Positions 51,946 to 63,232 of a stretch of DNA of 64,000 nucleotides are shown here, piece by piece; position 1 is the stretch's first letter; each line of letters begins with the position of its first letter. Source of the DNA: Dyella humicola (GTDB lineage Bacteria > Pseudomonadota > Gammaproteobacteria > Xanthomonadales > Rhodanobacteraceae); assembly GCF_026283945.1 (NCBI RefSeq), contig NZ_JAPDPC010000001.1, forward strand, positions 1,798,001-1,862,000. The letters are read 5' to 3'. Below the pieces are notes generated by a model. It was not told the origin of the DNA and did not search any database. It saw nothing but the letters and a program-made list of their open reading frames with translations. The translations under genes and the position numbers were made by a program.

Positions 51946-52842
51946 CTACTGCGGTTCAGTCATGGCGCTGAGAAAGCGCCTGACCACCGGCGAGGGATTG
52001 TCCGCTCGGCTTGCCAGGGCCAGCAGCATATAGGCATCCGGATCTTCCAGGCGCAGGTAGCTGACGCCGGCCAGGCTCACCGACTTCATGGAAGCCGGCA
52101 CCAACGCCAGCCCCATCCCGGCCGCCACCAGTACCAGCAGGCCGTTGATCTGCTGCGCGTGCTGGCGGATCAACGGGTGGAAGTTGGACTTGGCGGCGAT
52201 CCGGGTCAGGCTGTCGAACAGCGTGGCGGCGAGTTCGCGCGGCTGCACGACAAAGGCCTCCATCGCCACTTCGCGCAGCCAGATGCTTTCTTTCTGCGCC
52301 AAGGGATGCCCGGAGGGCAGGGCGAGCAACAAGGGCTCGTGGTCAATCACGTCCAGGCGCAGGTCCTTGGCCATGCTTTCGTGCCCCGGCACGTCCCGCA
52401 CGAAGCCTACGTCGAGGTCGCCGGATAGCAGGGCCGCATACTGCGCCTCCGTGTACATCTCGCTGAGTATCAGCCGCACCTGGGGCGCGAAGCGGCGATA
52501 GCGCAGCAGCGTCTGTGGCAGGGCGGGGTGGAAGGTTACGGACACGGTGTAGGCCAGGCGCAGCTTGCCACTGAACCCGGTGGCGGCGTCGGCCATCTGG
52601 ATGCGGGCCTCTTCGGCCTTGTCGAGGATCTGGCGGGCCTGGTCCAGAAACAGTTTTCCGGGCTCGGTAAGCGCCACGTGCCGCTTGGTCCGCTCCAGCA
52701 GGCGCACCCCTAAATCCGCCTCAAGTGCCTGGATTTGTTGCGAAAGTGGTGGCTGCGAGATGTGCAGGCGCTGAGCCGCACGGGTGAAGCTGAGTTCCTC
52801 GGCCACGGTGACGAAGTAGCGAAGCTGACGAAAGTCGAACAT
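51946..52842 (-). CDS. LysR family transcriptional regulator
   Basis: A 298-residue regulator. The helix-turn-helix is RQLRYFVTVAEELSFTRAAQRLHISQPPLSQQIQALE, followed by a linker helix and a periplasmic-binding-like effector domain (LRLAYTVSVTFHPALPQTLL, GDLDVGFVRDVPG). It belongs to the CatR/BenM-like branch by appearance. It lies 238 bases downstream of fadH on the same strand, so fadH is a possible but unproven target. Confidence 0.9.
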   Translation of the reverse strand: MFDFRQLRYFVTVAEELSFTRAAQRLHISQPPLSQQIQALEADLGVRLLERTKRHVALTEPGKLFLDQARQILDKAEEARIQMADAATGFSGKLRLAYTVSVTFHPALPQTLLRYRRFAPQVRLILSEMYTEAQYAALLSGDLDVGFVRDVPGHESMAKDLRLDVIDHEPLLLALPSGHPLAQKESIWLREVAMEAFVVQPRELAATLFDSLTRIAAKSNFHPLIRQHAQQINGLLVLVAAGMGLALVPASMKSVSLAGVSYLRLEDPDAYMLLALASRADNPSPVVRRFLSAMTEPQ

Positions 52843-53051
52843 ATATATGGATATCGAATAAGTGACGGCCTAAATATATATTTGTTTCTATAACCTGTCG
52901 TTCGTATTATTGCCTCCGTCGCGCCACCGTCCCCTCCCCCCAGGTGGCGCCGACCCTCGCCCCGCGGCGACGCTATCCCCCCGATATCTGGTCTTCCTCC
53001 CCCCTGACCCATATCGTTGCGTCGCTTAGCGGGGCGCTTTCTTTTCCAGAC

Positions 53052-53073
53052 ACGCCCGGCCTTGGCCGGGCGT
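53052..53073 (-). terminator. hairpin after fadH
   Basis: ACGCCCGGC (53052-53060) pairs with GCCGGGCGT (53065-53073), eight bases after the fadH stop on the minus strand. No T-tract follows. Confidence 0.5.
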
Positions 53074-53080
53074 TGTCGTT

Positions 53081-55350
<2,270 letters not shown>

Positions 55351-55435
55351 GGAAAAGGTCTGGTTTTCGGGGTCCCCTTACGTCAGGTGGCCGGACTTTG
55401 CGTCCCGCTACCCATCCCTAGACTGCGCTAACACC

Positions 55436-55693
55436 TCAGGCCAGCAGCTCCCGCACCAGCGCGATATAACGCCGCTGCGCATCATCCTGCGACGTACCAC
55501 GGAGCTGCGCCCACGCCTCGTACTTGGCCGTGCCAACGAAATCAAAGAAACCGGGTTGGTTGCTGTGCACGTCGCCTTCCGAGCCCTGTTTGTAGAGCGC
55601 GTAGAGCTTGAGCAGCGTGTCGTTGTCAGGTCGCTGACCGAACCGCTGGATATCTTCGGCGGCCTGTTCGAATTCGCGACTGAGATCATTCAT
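55436..55693 (-). CDS. acyl-CoA-binding protein
   Basis: An 85-residue four-helix protein that binds long-chain acyl-CoA. The ACBP motif LKLYALYKQGSEGDVHSNQP is intact, followed by YEAWAQLRGTSQDDAQRRYI. The start MNDLSREFEQAAED fits the family; an ATG five codons earlier (55708) is possible. Neither has a clear Shine-Dalgarno. Its proximity to fadH suggests a link to fatty-acid metabolism. Confidence 0.92.
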   Translation of the reverse strand: MNDLSREFEQAAEDIQRFGQRPDNDTLLKLYALYKQGSEGDVHSNQPGFFDFVGTAKYEAWAQLRGTSQDDAQRRYIALVRELLA

Positions 55694-55809
55694 GGTTAAA
55701 GCTTGCATGGGCCTGGCGGACTATTAGAGAAGCAACTGGGTATCACGCGTTCCATGCGGGACCAACGCGATAGCATAGGCGTTTTCGTCCGTCACCGTCA
55801 GGAGTCCCC

Positions 55810-56490
55810 ATGAGCCCATCGTCGTCCGTTCCCATCCTCACCATCGACGGGCCGTCGGGATCGGGCAAGGGGACCATCAGCCGGCTGGTGGCCGATAAGC
55901 TGGGCTGGCGGCTGCTGGACTCGGGGGCGCTCTACCGGGCGGTGGGCTATGCAGCGGGCATGGAGGGGCTGGACCTGTCCGACGCCGAAGCAATGACCCG
56001 TTGTGCCCAGACCACCAAGATCCGTTTTCAGGCGACGACCGATGGCAGTGATACCCGCGTGCTGGTCAATGGTCATGACGCCACCGATGAACTGCGTACC
56101 GAAACAGCGGGTGCGGCGGCCTCGGCGATTGCCTCGATTCCTTCGGTGCGTCAGGCACTTGTCGATATGCAGCTGGGTTTCCGCAAGGCGCCCGGTCTGG
56201 TGGCGGATGGCCGTGACATGGGAACGGTGATCTTCCCCGATGCCCCGTTCAAGGTGTTCCTGACTGCAAGTGCGGCCGAACGTGCGAAAAGACGCTATAA
56301 GCAGTTGAAGGAAAAGGGGCTAAGCGTTACACTCGCTACCCTTCAGCGCGAGATCGAAGCGCGTGACGCCCGCGATGCATCGCGAACCGTCGCGCCGCTC
56401 AAGCCGGCCGCAGATGCGGTTTTTATCGATACCACCGGCATGGGCATCGACATTGTCGTCGCGAAAGTTTTGGCTGTCGCGCGGTCCTGA
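55810..56490 (+). CDS. cmk: cytidylate kinase
   Basis: Phosphorylates CMP and dCMP. It has 226 residues. The P-loop is [30 protein letters not shown] contacts the nucleotide, and [15 protein letters not shown] is the CMP-binding loop. AGGAG precedes the ATG. It lies directly upstream of rpsA, as in E. coli. Confidence 0.97.
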   Translation: MSPSSSVPILTIDGPSGSGKGTISRLVADKLGWRLLDSGALYRAVGYAAGMEGLDLSDAEAMTRCAQTTKIRFQATTDGSDTRVLVNGHDATDELRTETAGAAASAIASIPSVRQALVDMQLGFRKAPGLVADGRDMGTVIFPDAPFKVFLTASAAERAKRRYKQLKEKGLSVTLATLQREIEARDARDASRTVAPLKPAADAVFIDTTGMGIDIVVAKVLAVARS

Positions 56491-56654
56491 GGGCTGCCGA
56501 TAGCCGTTCGTGCCCCTACCGCGGTTGGGGTTTTGGTCAACGGTGCCAACGGAGCCATCCGAAGGACACCCATAACCGGTGGGCCGAATGTCCGTGCGCT
56601 TTTCTTCCGACGGCGCGCACAGGACCACGGCCTTTTATCATTTCTGGAATCAAC

Positions 56655-58328
56655 ATGACTGAAAGTTTTGCCGAACTGTTTGAACAGAGCCAACAGGCTA
56701 TCTCCAAGCTGAAGCCGGGCGCGATTGTCACGGGTATCGTTGTGGAAATCCGCAACGACGTCGTCGTGATCAACGCTGGCCTGAAGAGCGAAGGCATCGT
56801 CCCGATCGAGCAGTTCAAGGACGAGAGCGGAGAGCTGGAAGTGCAGGTGGGCGACGAGGTGAAGGTTGCCCTCGACGCACTGGAAGACGGTTTCGGCGAG
56901 ACTAAGCTCTCCCGCGAGAAGGCCAAGCGTTCCATGGTTTGGGACGACCTCGAGCAGGCCTTCGACAAGGAAGAGACCATCACCGGCAAGATCTCCGGCA
57001 AGGTCAAGGGCGGTTTCACCGTCGACATCAAGGACGTCCGCGCATTCCTGCCGGGCTCGCTGGTCGACGTGCGTCCGGTCCGCGATCCGGTTTACCTGGA
57101 AGGCAAGGACCTCGAGTTCAAGATCATCAAGCTCGACCGCAAGCGCAACAACGTGGTCGTCAGCCGCCGTGCCGTCGTCGAGACCGAGTTCTCCGAGGAG
57201 CGCGAGAAGCTGCTTGAGCGCCTGACCGAAGGCGCGGTGGTCAAGGGCACCGTCAAGAACCTCACCGACTACGGCGCGTTCGTGGACCTGGGTGGCATCG
57301 ACGGCCTGCTGCACATCACCGACATGGCGTGGAAGCGCGTGCGTCATCCGTCCGAAGTCGTCAACGTCGGCGACGAGCTGGACGTCCGCGTGCTGAAGTA
57401 CGACCGCGAGCGCAACCGCGTGTCGCTGGGTCTGAAGCAGCTGGGTGACGATCCGTGGGTCGCCATCGCCCGCCGCTACCCGGTCGGCAGCCGCCTGTTC
57501 GGCAAGGTCTCCAACGTCACCGATTACGGTTGCTTCGTTGAGATCGAGCCGGGCGTCGAAGGCCTCGTGCACGTTTCCGAAATGGATTGGACCAACAAGA
57601 ACGTCAACCCGGCCAAGGTGGTTCAGGTCGGTGACGAGACCGAGGTCATGGTCCTGGACGTGGATGAAGAGCGTCGCCGCATCTCGCTGGGTATCAAGCA
57701 GACCCGCTCGAACCCGTGGGAAGCCTTCGCAGCGATGCACAAGAAGGGCGACAAGGTGTCCGGTCAGATCAAGTCGATCACCGACTTCGGCATCTTCATC
57801 GGCCTGGACGGCGGCATCGACGGTCTGGTTCACCTGTCCGACATCTCCTGGCAGGTCACTGGCGAAGAGCTCGTGCGCAACTTCAAGAAGGGCGACGAGA
57901 TCGAGGCCGTGGTTCTGGCCGTTGATCCGGAGCGCGAGCGCATCTCCCTCGGCATCAAGCAGATGGAGCAGGATCCGTTCGGTCAGTTCATGGCGACCAA
58001 CCCGCGCGGCACCATCGTCAATGGCACCGTGAAGGAAGTCGATGCCAAGGGTGCTGTGATCGACCTGGGCGAGGGCGTCGAGGGTTACCTCCGCGCCAAC
58101 GATATCGCCAAGGAGCGCATCGAGGATGCCACGCAGCATCTGAAGGTGGGCGACAAGGTTGAAGCCAAGTTCACCGGCATGGACCGCAAGGGCCGTCAGC
58201 TCCAGCTGTCGATCCGCGCCAAGGACGAAGAAGATCTGCACGACGCTATGGCCGAGTACTCGTCCGCCTCCGGTGGCACGACCAAGCTCGGTGCGCTGCT
58301 CAAGGAGCAGCTCAACAAGGCTGACTAA
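56655..58328 (+). CDS. rpsA: 30S ribosomal protein S1
   Basis: RNA-binding ribosomal protein needed for translation of structured mRNAs. It has 557 residues with six S1 domains, seen as repeats such as [40 protein letters not shown] and [21 protein letters not shown] 164-base structured leader separates it from cmk; E. coli S1 represses its own leader, so the same may apply here. Confidence 0.98.
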   Translation: MTESFAELFEQSQQAISKLKPGAIVTGIVVEIRNDVVVINAGLKSEGIVPIEQFKDESGELEVQVGDEVKVALDALEDGFGETKLSREKAKRSMVWDDLEQAFDKEETITGKISGKVKGGFTVDIKDVRAFLPGSLVDVRPVRDPVYLEGKDLEFKIIKLDRKRNNVVVSRRAVVETEFSEEREKLLERLTEGAVVKGTVKNLTDYGAFVDLGGIDGLLHITDMAWKRVRHPSEVVNVGDELDVRVLKYDRERNRVSLGLKQLGDDPWVAIARRYPVGSRLFGKVSNVTDYGCFVEIEPGVEGLVHVSEMDWTNKNVNPAKVVQVGDETEVMVLDVDEERRRISLGIKQTRSNPWEAFAAMHKKGDKVSGQIKSITDFGIFIGLDGGIDGLVHLSDISWQVTGEELVRNFKKGDEIEAVVLAVDPERERISLGIKQMEQDPFGQFMATNPRGTIVNGTVKEVDAKGAVIDLGEGVEGYLRANDIAKERIEDATQHLKVGDKVEAKFTGMDRKGRQLQLSIRAKDEEDLHDAMAEYSSASGGTTKLGALLKEQLNKAD

Positions 58329-58352
58329 GCTTGTAGCAAGCGTAAGTACTGC

Positions 58353-58373
58353 GGGGCGGCGTTCGGCCGCCCC
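58353..58373 (+). terminator. hairpin between rpsA and ihfB
   Basis: GGGGCGGC pairs with GCCGCCCC around a short loop, followed by GTTGGTT. It could give partial termination after rpsA. Confidence 0.5.
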
Positions 58374-58403
58374 GTTGGTTCACGTCACGGACATTGGGGA
58401 CCC

Positions 58404-58691
58404 ATGACCAAATCCGAACTGATCGAGGCGCTGGCGCGGCGTCAGACCCACCTTGCGTTCGCCGACGTAGAGTTGGCGGTCAAAAGCGTGATCGAACAGA
58501 TGAGCTACGCCCTTTCGAGTGGCGAGCGCATCGAGGTGCGCGGTTTCGGCAGCTTTGCGCTGCACTACCGTCCGCCGCGCATGGGCCGTAACCCCAAGAC
58601 GGGTGATGCCGTGGCCCTCCCGGGCAAGCATGTGCCGCATTTCAAGCCGGGCAAGGAATTGCGCGAGCGAGTCAATATGGACCTGGATTGA
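58404..58691 (+). CDS. ihfB: integration host factor subunit beta
   Basis: A 95-residue DNA-bending protein of the HU/IHF family. [16 protein letters not shown] begins the fold, and the signature [20 protein letters not shown] with the DNA-intercalating proline region and the end [10 protein letters not shown] is present. It follows rpsA, as in other gammaproteobacteria. Confidence 0.97.
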   Translation: MTKSELIEALARRQTHLAFADVELAVKSVIEQMSYALSSGERIEVRGFGSFALHYRPPRMGRNPKTGDAVALPGKHVPHFKPGKELRERVNMDLD

Positions 58692-58724
58692 TATCCCGTT
58701 CGCAGGGACTCACGACAGGTAGAT

Positions 58725-58762
58725 GAAGGCAGGCGGCGTTGAGCCGTTCCTGCCTTCTTTTT
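58725..58762 (+). terminator. terminator of ihfB
   Basis: GAAGGCAGG (58725-58733) pairs perfectly with CCTGCCTTC (58749-58757), followed by five T. It ends the cmk-rpsA-ihfB set, so lapA needs its own promoter. Confidence 0.85.
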
Positions 58763-58872
58763 GTCTGCGGGCCATCGAGTTCGTGCTGAAAACGATGACG
58801 GCCAACAGGGTTCCTGAAGAAGATGTAAGTGCACGCCTGTGACGGTCATGGGCAATCGGGTAAAGTCGCCGC

Positions 58873-59139
58873 ATGCGACTGATCGTGACGTTGATCCTCC
58901 TGCTCTTCATTGCCGCCGGCATCGTGCTGGGCGCACTCAACGCTGATCTCATTAGCTATGACCTGGGCTTCACGCGAGTCGAGCTGCCCAAGGGGGCTGC
59001 CTTACTGCTAGCCCTGCTGATCGGCTGGCTGCTTGGGGGACTCACCGCCTGGCTCGGGGTCAGCACCAAGCATCGCCGCCTGCGGCGCCGGGCATCGTCT
59101 GGCGCTGACAAGGCCAAAACCTCCTCGGCAGGTGCATGA
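58873..59139 (+). CDS. lapA: LapA domain inner-membrane protein (DUF1049)
   Basis: An 88-residue protein with two membrane segments (IVTLILLLFIAAGIVLGALN and GAALLLALLIGWLLGGLTAW) and a basic cytoplasmic tail (KHRRLRRRAS). It matches the LapA/YciS family that works with LapB in controlling lipopolysaccharide synthesis. Its stop overlaps the lapB start by four bases. Confidence 0.9.
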   Translation: MRLIVTLILLLFIAAGIVLGALNADLISYDLGFTRVELPKGAALLLALLIGWLLGGLTAWLGVSTKHRRLRRRASSGADKAKTSSAGA

Positions 59140-60311
59140 GCGCGCTTCTGTATGTACTCGTCCTGTTGGTACCTGCCGCGTTCGCCAGTGGTTGGTGGAC
59201 TGCACGTCGGGCCGGCGTAAGGCGTTCCGGCGCCCAGGTCAGTGAGCTCTCTTCCGATTATTTCCGCGGTCTGAACTACCTGCTCAATGAAGAGCAGGAC
59301 AAGGCGATCGAGGTTTTCCTCAAGCTGGCCGAGTACAACCGCGATACGGTGGAAACGCACCTGGCGCTGGGCAATCTGTTTCGCCGTCGTGGCGAGGTGG
59401 ATCGCGCGATTCGCCTGCATCAGCATCTGGTATCGCGCCCCGGTCTTTCCGACGCCATGAAGACCGTCGCCTTGCTCGAGCTTGGCGAGGACTATATGCG
59501 TGCGGGCTTGCTTGATCGCGCCGAGACTTTGTTCTCCGACCTCGTAGCGATGGACGCGCACGCGCCGTCGGCACTGCGTCATCTGATTGCGATCTACCAG
59601 CACGAACGCGACTGGCACAAGGCCATCGAGCATGCGCGCCGGCTGGAGGCGATGACCGGTGAAGACGAGGCCGGCATGATTGCGCAGTTCTACTGCGAGC
59701 TAGCCGAGCAGTCACGGCAGCACGGCGCGCGTCAGGAAGCCCGCGAGTATCTGCGGCAAGCTTTCACTTGCCAGGCGGATTGCGTGCGTGCCTTCATGCT
59801 TACCGGTCGGCTGTATGCCGAGGAAGGGCAGCACGCGGAGGCGGCCAAGGTCTACGAGCAGGCGGTGGAGGCCGATATCGCCTTCGTGCCCGAAATTCTC
59901 CCGCCCCTGCTCAACAGCTACGCGCGCTCCCAGCAAATGGAGCATGCCGAACATTTCCTGCGAGAAATCCTCGAGCGCTATCACGGCATCTCGCCGGTGC
60001 TCGCGCTTACCCGCCTGTATCAGCAGCGCGATGGCGAACGGACGGCCATCGAGTTCCTTACCTCGCAGTTGCGCCAGCGCCCCTCAGTGCGCGGCCTGAT
60101 GGCATTGATCGACGCCACCATGGACAAGATCGAGGGTGAGGCGCGCGAGAACTTCCTGATCCTGCGCGATCTCACCAAGAAGTTGCTCGAGGGGCAGGCC
60201 ATGTACCGCTGCAGCCGTTGCGGCTTTGGCGCCAAGGCCCATCACTGGCAGTGCCCGAGCTGCAAGAGCTGGAGCACGATTCGTCCGATTCACGGCGTCG
60301 CCAACGAATGA
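59136..60311 (+). CDS. lapB: lipopolysaccharide assembly protein LapB
   Basis: A 391-residue inner-membrane protein that, with FtsH, controls LpxC turnover. The N-terminus is one membrane segment (LLYVLVLLVPAAFASGWW), followed by TPR-like repeats (DYFRGLNYLLNEEQDKAIEV, DTVETHLALGNLFRRRGEVD) and a C-terminal rubredoxin-like metal site (CSRCGFGAKAHHWQCPSCKSW). Length and domain order match E. coli YciM/LapB. Confidence 0.95.
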   Translation: MSALLYVLVLLVPAAFASGWWTARRAGVRRSGAQVSELSSDYFRGLNYLLNEEQDKAIEVFLKLAEYNRDTVETHLALGNLFRRRGEVDRAIRLHQHLVSRPGLSDAMKTVALLELGEDYMRAGLLDRAETLFSDLVAMDAHAPSALRHLIAIYQHERDWHKAIEHARRLEAMTGEDEAGMIAQFYCELAEQSRQHGARQEAREYLRQAFTCQADCVRAFMLTGRLYAEEGQHAEAAKVYEQAVEADIAFVPEILPPLLNSYARSQQMEHAEHFLREILERYHGISPVLALTRLYQQRDGERTAIEFLTSQLRQRPSVRGLMALIDATMDKIEGEARENFLILRDLTKKLLEGQAMYRCSRCGFGAKAHHWQCPSCKSWSTIRPIHGVANE

Positions 60312-60318
60312 GGTCGGC

Positions 60319-61347
60319 ATGACGTTTTCAACGCTGGCGATAGGGATGGTGCTGGCTTCGTTGTTGATCGCCTTGCTGGTGGTGCGCGGCGCCATCGCCT
60401 ATGCCCGTCGGCGAGGCATGATGGACCTGCCGGGGCAGCGTCGTTCGCACACGACCCCCACGCCTCGTGGCGGCGGTATCGGCATCGTGGTCGCTGCGTT
60501 GTTGACCGTGCCGGCCAGCATCTATCTGCTGCCTGAAGCATGGCCTGCGGTGGTCACCCTGGCGCTGGCGCTGTGCACGATCCTGGTCGCTGCGGTGGGC
60601 TGGTGGGACGATCACCGCTCCCTGCCGGTCTTGCCTCGCCTGGGCATCCAGCTGCTGTCGTCGGCGCTGTTCGCCTTGGCCTTGGCCGCCACAGGCTTGT
60701 CGTGGTGGTGGGTTCCGGTGCTGATGCTGGCGGGAGCGTGGAGCATCAACCTGCACAATTTCATGGATGGCATCGACGGCCTGCTGGCTCAACAGGTGGT
60801 CTTTGTCGGCAGCGGCCTGGCTCTGCTGGCATGGGCAGCATCCCAGACGGCCTTGGCGGTTGCTGCGGCATGCGTGGGAGCGGCAGCCCTGGGCTTCTGG
60901 TACTACAACCGGCCGCGGGCGCGGATTTTCATGGGAGACGTGGGCAGCGGCACCATGGGGTTTTTGCTGTTTGCCCTTACCGGGCTGCTCTGGCGGGTGG
61001 ATACGAGCCTGCTATGGCCCGCCGCGATCCTCAGTTCATCTTTTGTAGTAGATGCCAGCCTTACTCTCTTGAGCCGTATGGTGAGTGGCCGTCGTTGGTA
61101 CACTGCACATCGCGAACACCTTTATCAATGGCTGGTTCGCAGTGGATTCACGCACGCGTCCGGGGGGGCGTGCTATCTGGCCTGGAACGTGTTGGTAGCG
61201 GCCCCGTTGGCTGTGCTGGCATGGTCCTGGCCTGAGGGGGCGGCGCTGATTTGCGTGGGTGCGTACCTGGTAGCGATCACTGTATGGATACTCATGAAGC
61301 GCCAGTGTTTACGGCGCGTTTTGCACAAGGGCAGTCATGTCGCTTAA
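60319..61347 (+). CDS. glycosyltransferase 4 family, WbpL-like polyprenyl-phosphate sugar transferase
   Basis: A 342-residue membrane enzyme of the MraY/WecA superfamily. About ten hydrophobic segments are present. Key motifs are MMDLPGQRRSHTTPTPRGGG, GWWDDHRSL, NLHNFMDGIDGLLAQQ and ARIFMGDVGSGTMGF, with WYTAHREHLYQ near the end. Together with the WbpM-like dehydratase it would start O-antigen synthesis by loading a sugar phosphate on undecaprenyl phosphate. The start at 60319 is eight bases after lapB. It overlaps the next gene by 11 bases. Confidence 0.9.
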   Translation: MTFSTLAIGMVLASLLIALLVVRGAIAYARRRGMMDLPGQRRSHTTPTPRGGGIGIVVAALLTVPASIYLLPEAWPAVVTLALALCTILVAAVGWWDDHRSLPVLPRLGIQLLSSALFALALAATGLSWWWVPVLMLAGAWSINLHNFMDGIDGLLAQQVVFVGSGLALLAWAASQTALAVAAACVGAAALGFWYYNRPRARIFMGDVGSGTMGFLLFALTGLLWRVDTSLLWPAAILSSSFVVDASLTLLSRMVSGRRWYTAHREHLYQWLVRSGFTHASGGACYLAWNVLVAAPLAVLAWSWPEGAALICVGAYLVAITVWILMKRQCLRRVLHKGSHVA

Positions 61348-63232
61348 TAAGCTAATCGGGGTCATTCATCCGCGCACCGCTGTGGTGCTGCATGACCTGT
61401 TCATGGCAGCGCTGGCCTGGTGGGTAGCCAAGGCGCTTCGTTACGCCTTGATCGACGATTCGGCGATCAGCTTCCATTTACTCGAGTTTCCGCTGGTGCT
61501 GCTGGTGCAGGGCGCGGTGCTGAGCTGGACCGGCTTGTACAAAGGCGTCTGGCGCTTTGCCAGCCTGCCGGATCTCTGGAATATCCTGCGTGCGGCGGTG
61601 TTGGGTGCGTTGGCCATTGCGGCGGCCTTGATCCTCTATAACCGCCTGGCTGACGTGCCGCGCTCGGTGCTGCTGCTTTACCCGATGGTTCTTGCCGTCC
61701 TGCTAGGAGCGCCTCGACTGGCCTACCGTTACTGGAAGGACAGTCGGGGTGAGCTGTTGCAGGCGAAGCCTCTGCAGCGCGTGCTGATCGTTGGCGCCGA
61801 CCGCGCTGGCGAGGCATTGTCGCGCGATGTGCAGCGCGACAATGGTTACACGGTAGTGGGCTTTGTCGACGACAAGGAAAGCCTGCGTGGTGCGAGCATC
61901 AACGGTCGCCCGGTGCTTGGGCGTATCGATCAGCTGCCCGAACTGGCGCGCGAAGTGGCCGCCCAGATGCTGCTGATCGCCATGCCCGGCGCGTCCACGC
62001 AGGAAATGCGCCGCGTGGTCGAGCTTTGCGACCAGAGTGGCCTTCCTTATCGCACCATTCCCAAGCTCGAAGATGTCGTCTCGGGGCGCGCGCATTTCAA
62101 CGAGATCAAGGAAGTGGCGATCGAGGATCTGCTGGGCCGCGATACGGTCGAGCTGGATTGGACGGCCATTCGCGTCACCCTTACCGATCGGCGCGTGCTC
62201 GTGACCGGCGGTGGCGGATCGATTGGTTCGGAACTATGCCGCCAGATTGCGCGCCTTGGAGCACAGTCGCTTTGCGTGGTCGATAACAGCGAGTTCAATC
62301 TTTACAAGATCTCGCAGGAATTGCGCGCCGAGTATCCGGAGCTGATCTACGAAAGCATTCTGGCTGACTGCGGCGATACCGCTGCGATGCGCAAGCTCTT
62401 TGTCGAATACAAACCGCAAGTGGTGTTCCACGCCGCGGCCTACAAGCATGTGCCGATGTTGCAGGGGCAAGTGCGCGCCGCTTTTCGCAACAACGTGCTG
62501 GCCACGCGCAACGTCGCTGACCTGTCCGATCGCCATCAGGTCGAATGCTTCGTCTTGATCTCCACCGATAAGGCGGTCAACCCTACCAGCGTCATGGGTG
62601 CCTGCAAGCGCATGGCGGAGATCTGGTGCCAGAATCTCAACGAGCGCTCGAGCACGCATTTCATCACGGTGCGTTTCGGCAATGTGCTGGATTCGGCAGG
62701 CTCGGTCGTGCCGCTGTTCCGTCAGCAGATTCGCAATGGCGGCCCGGTGACGATCACGCACCCGGAGATCTCGCGTTACTTCATGACCATTCCCGAGGCT
62801 TGCCAGCTCATTCTGCAGGCAGCCAGCCTGGGCAAGGGCGGTGAGATTTTTGCGTTGGACATGGGCGAGCCGATCAAGATCCGCGACCTGGCCGAACAGA
62901 TGATTCGTCTTGCGGGTCGCAAGCCCGGTACGGAAATACCCATCATCTATACCGGCCTTCGCGCCGGCGAGAAGTTGTTCGAGGAGCTGTTCCATCCGCT
63001 GGAGAACTACAGCGAGACGACGCACGCGAAGATTTTCCTCGCGCAGTATCGCCCGGTGAGTTGGGACCTGTTGAACGTACAGATGGCCAAGGCTGCTGAG
63101 GCGGTGATGGCTTATGACGAGGACACGCTGCGCCACTGCGTATCCACCCTGTTGCCAACGTTTCGCTGGAGCGATTCGGTGCAGCCGGGCAATGTGGTGT
63201 CGCTGCGTCGCAATGAATCAGGAGAGAAGTAA
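61337..63232 (+). CDS. WbpM/FlaA1-type nucleotide-sugar 4,6-dehydratase
   Basis: A 631-residue inner-membrane dehydratase. Four N-terminal membrane segments (DLFMAALAWWVAKALRYAL) are followed by a CoA-binding-like domain (RVLIVGADRAGEALSRDV) and the SDR catalytic domain: RVLVTGGGGSIGSELCRQI, NPTSVMGACKRMAEI (Met-Lys in place of Tyr-Lys, as in WbpM and CapD). It would make a 4-keto-6-deoxy sugar nucleotide, such as the QuiNAc precursor, for O-antigen. It lies between the WbpL-like gene and galU. Confidence 0.92.
   Translation: MSLNKLIGVIHPRTAVVLHDLFMAALAWWVAKALRYALIDDSAISFHLLEFPLVLLVQGAVLSWTGLYKGVWRFASLPDLWNILRAAVLGALAIAAALILYNRLADVPRSVLLLYPMVLAVLLGAPRLAYRYWKDSRGELLQAKPLQRVLIVGADRAGEALSRDVQRDNGYTVVGFVDDKESLRGASINGRPVLGRIDQLPELAREVAAQMLLIAMPGASTQEMRRVVELCDQSGLPYRTIPKLEDVVSGRAHFNEIKEVAIEDLLGRDTVELDWTAIRVTLTDRRVLVTGGGGSIGSELCRQIARLGAQSLCVVDNSEFNLYKISQELRAEYPELIYESILADCGDTAAMRKLFVEYKPQVVFHAAAYKHVPMLQGQVRAAFRNNVLATRNVADLSDRHQVECFVLISTDKAVNPTSVMGACKRMAEIWCQNLNERSSTHFITVRFGNVLDSAGSVVPLFRQQIRNGGPVTITHPEISRYFMTIPEACQLILQAASLGKGGEIFALDMGEPIKIRDLAEQMIRLAGRKPGTEIPIIYTGLRAGEKLFEELFHPLENYSETTHAKIFLAQYRPVSWDLLNVQMAKAAEAVMAYDEDTLRHCVSTLLPTFRWSDSVQPGNVVSLRRNESGEK

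Noticed and set aside
56343-58241. 632-codon minus-strand frame inside rpsA
   Set aside because: Antisense shadow; its leucine/valine/histidine-rich repeats mirror the S1 repeats.
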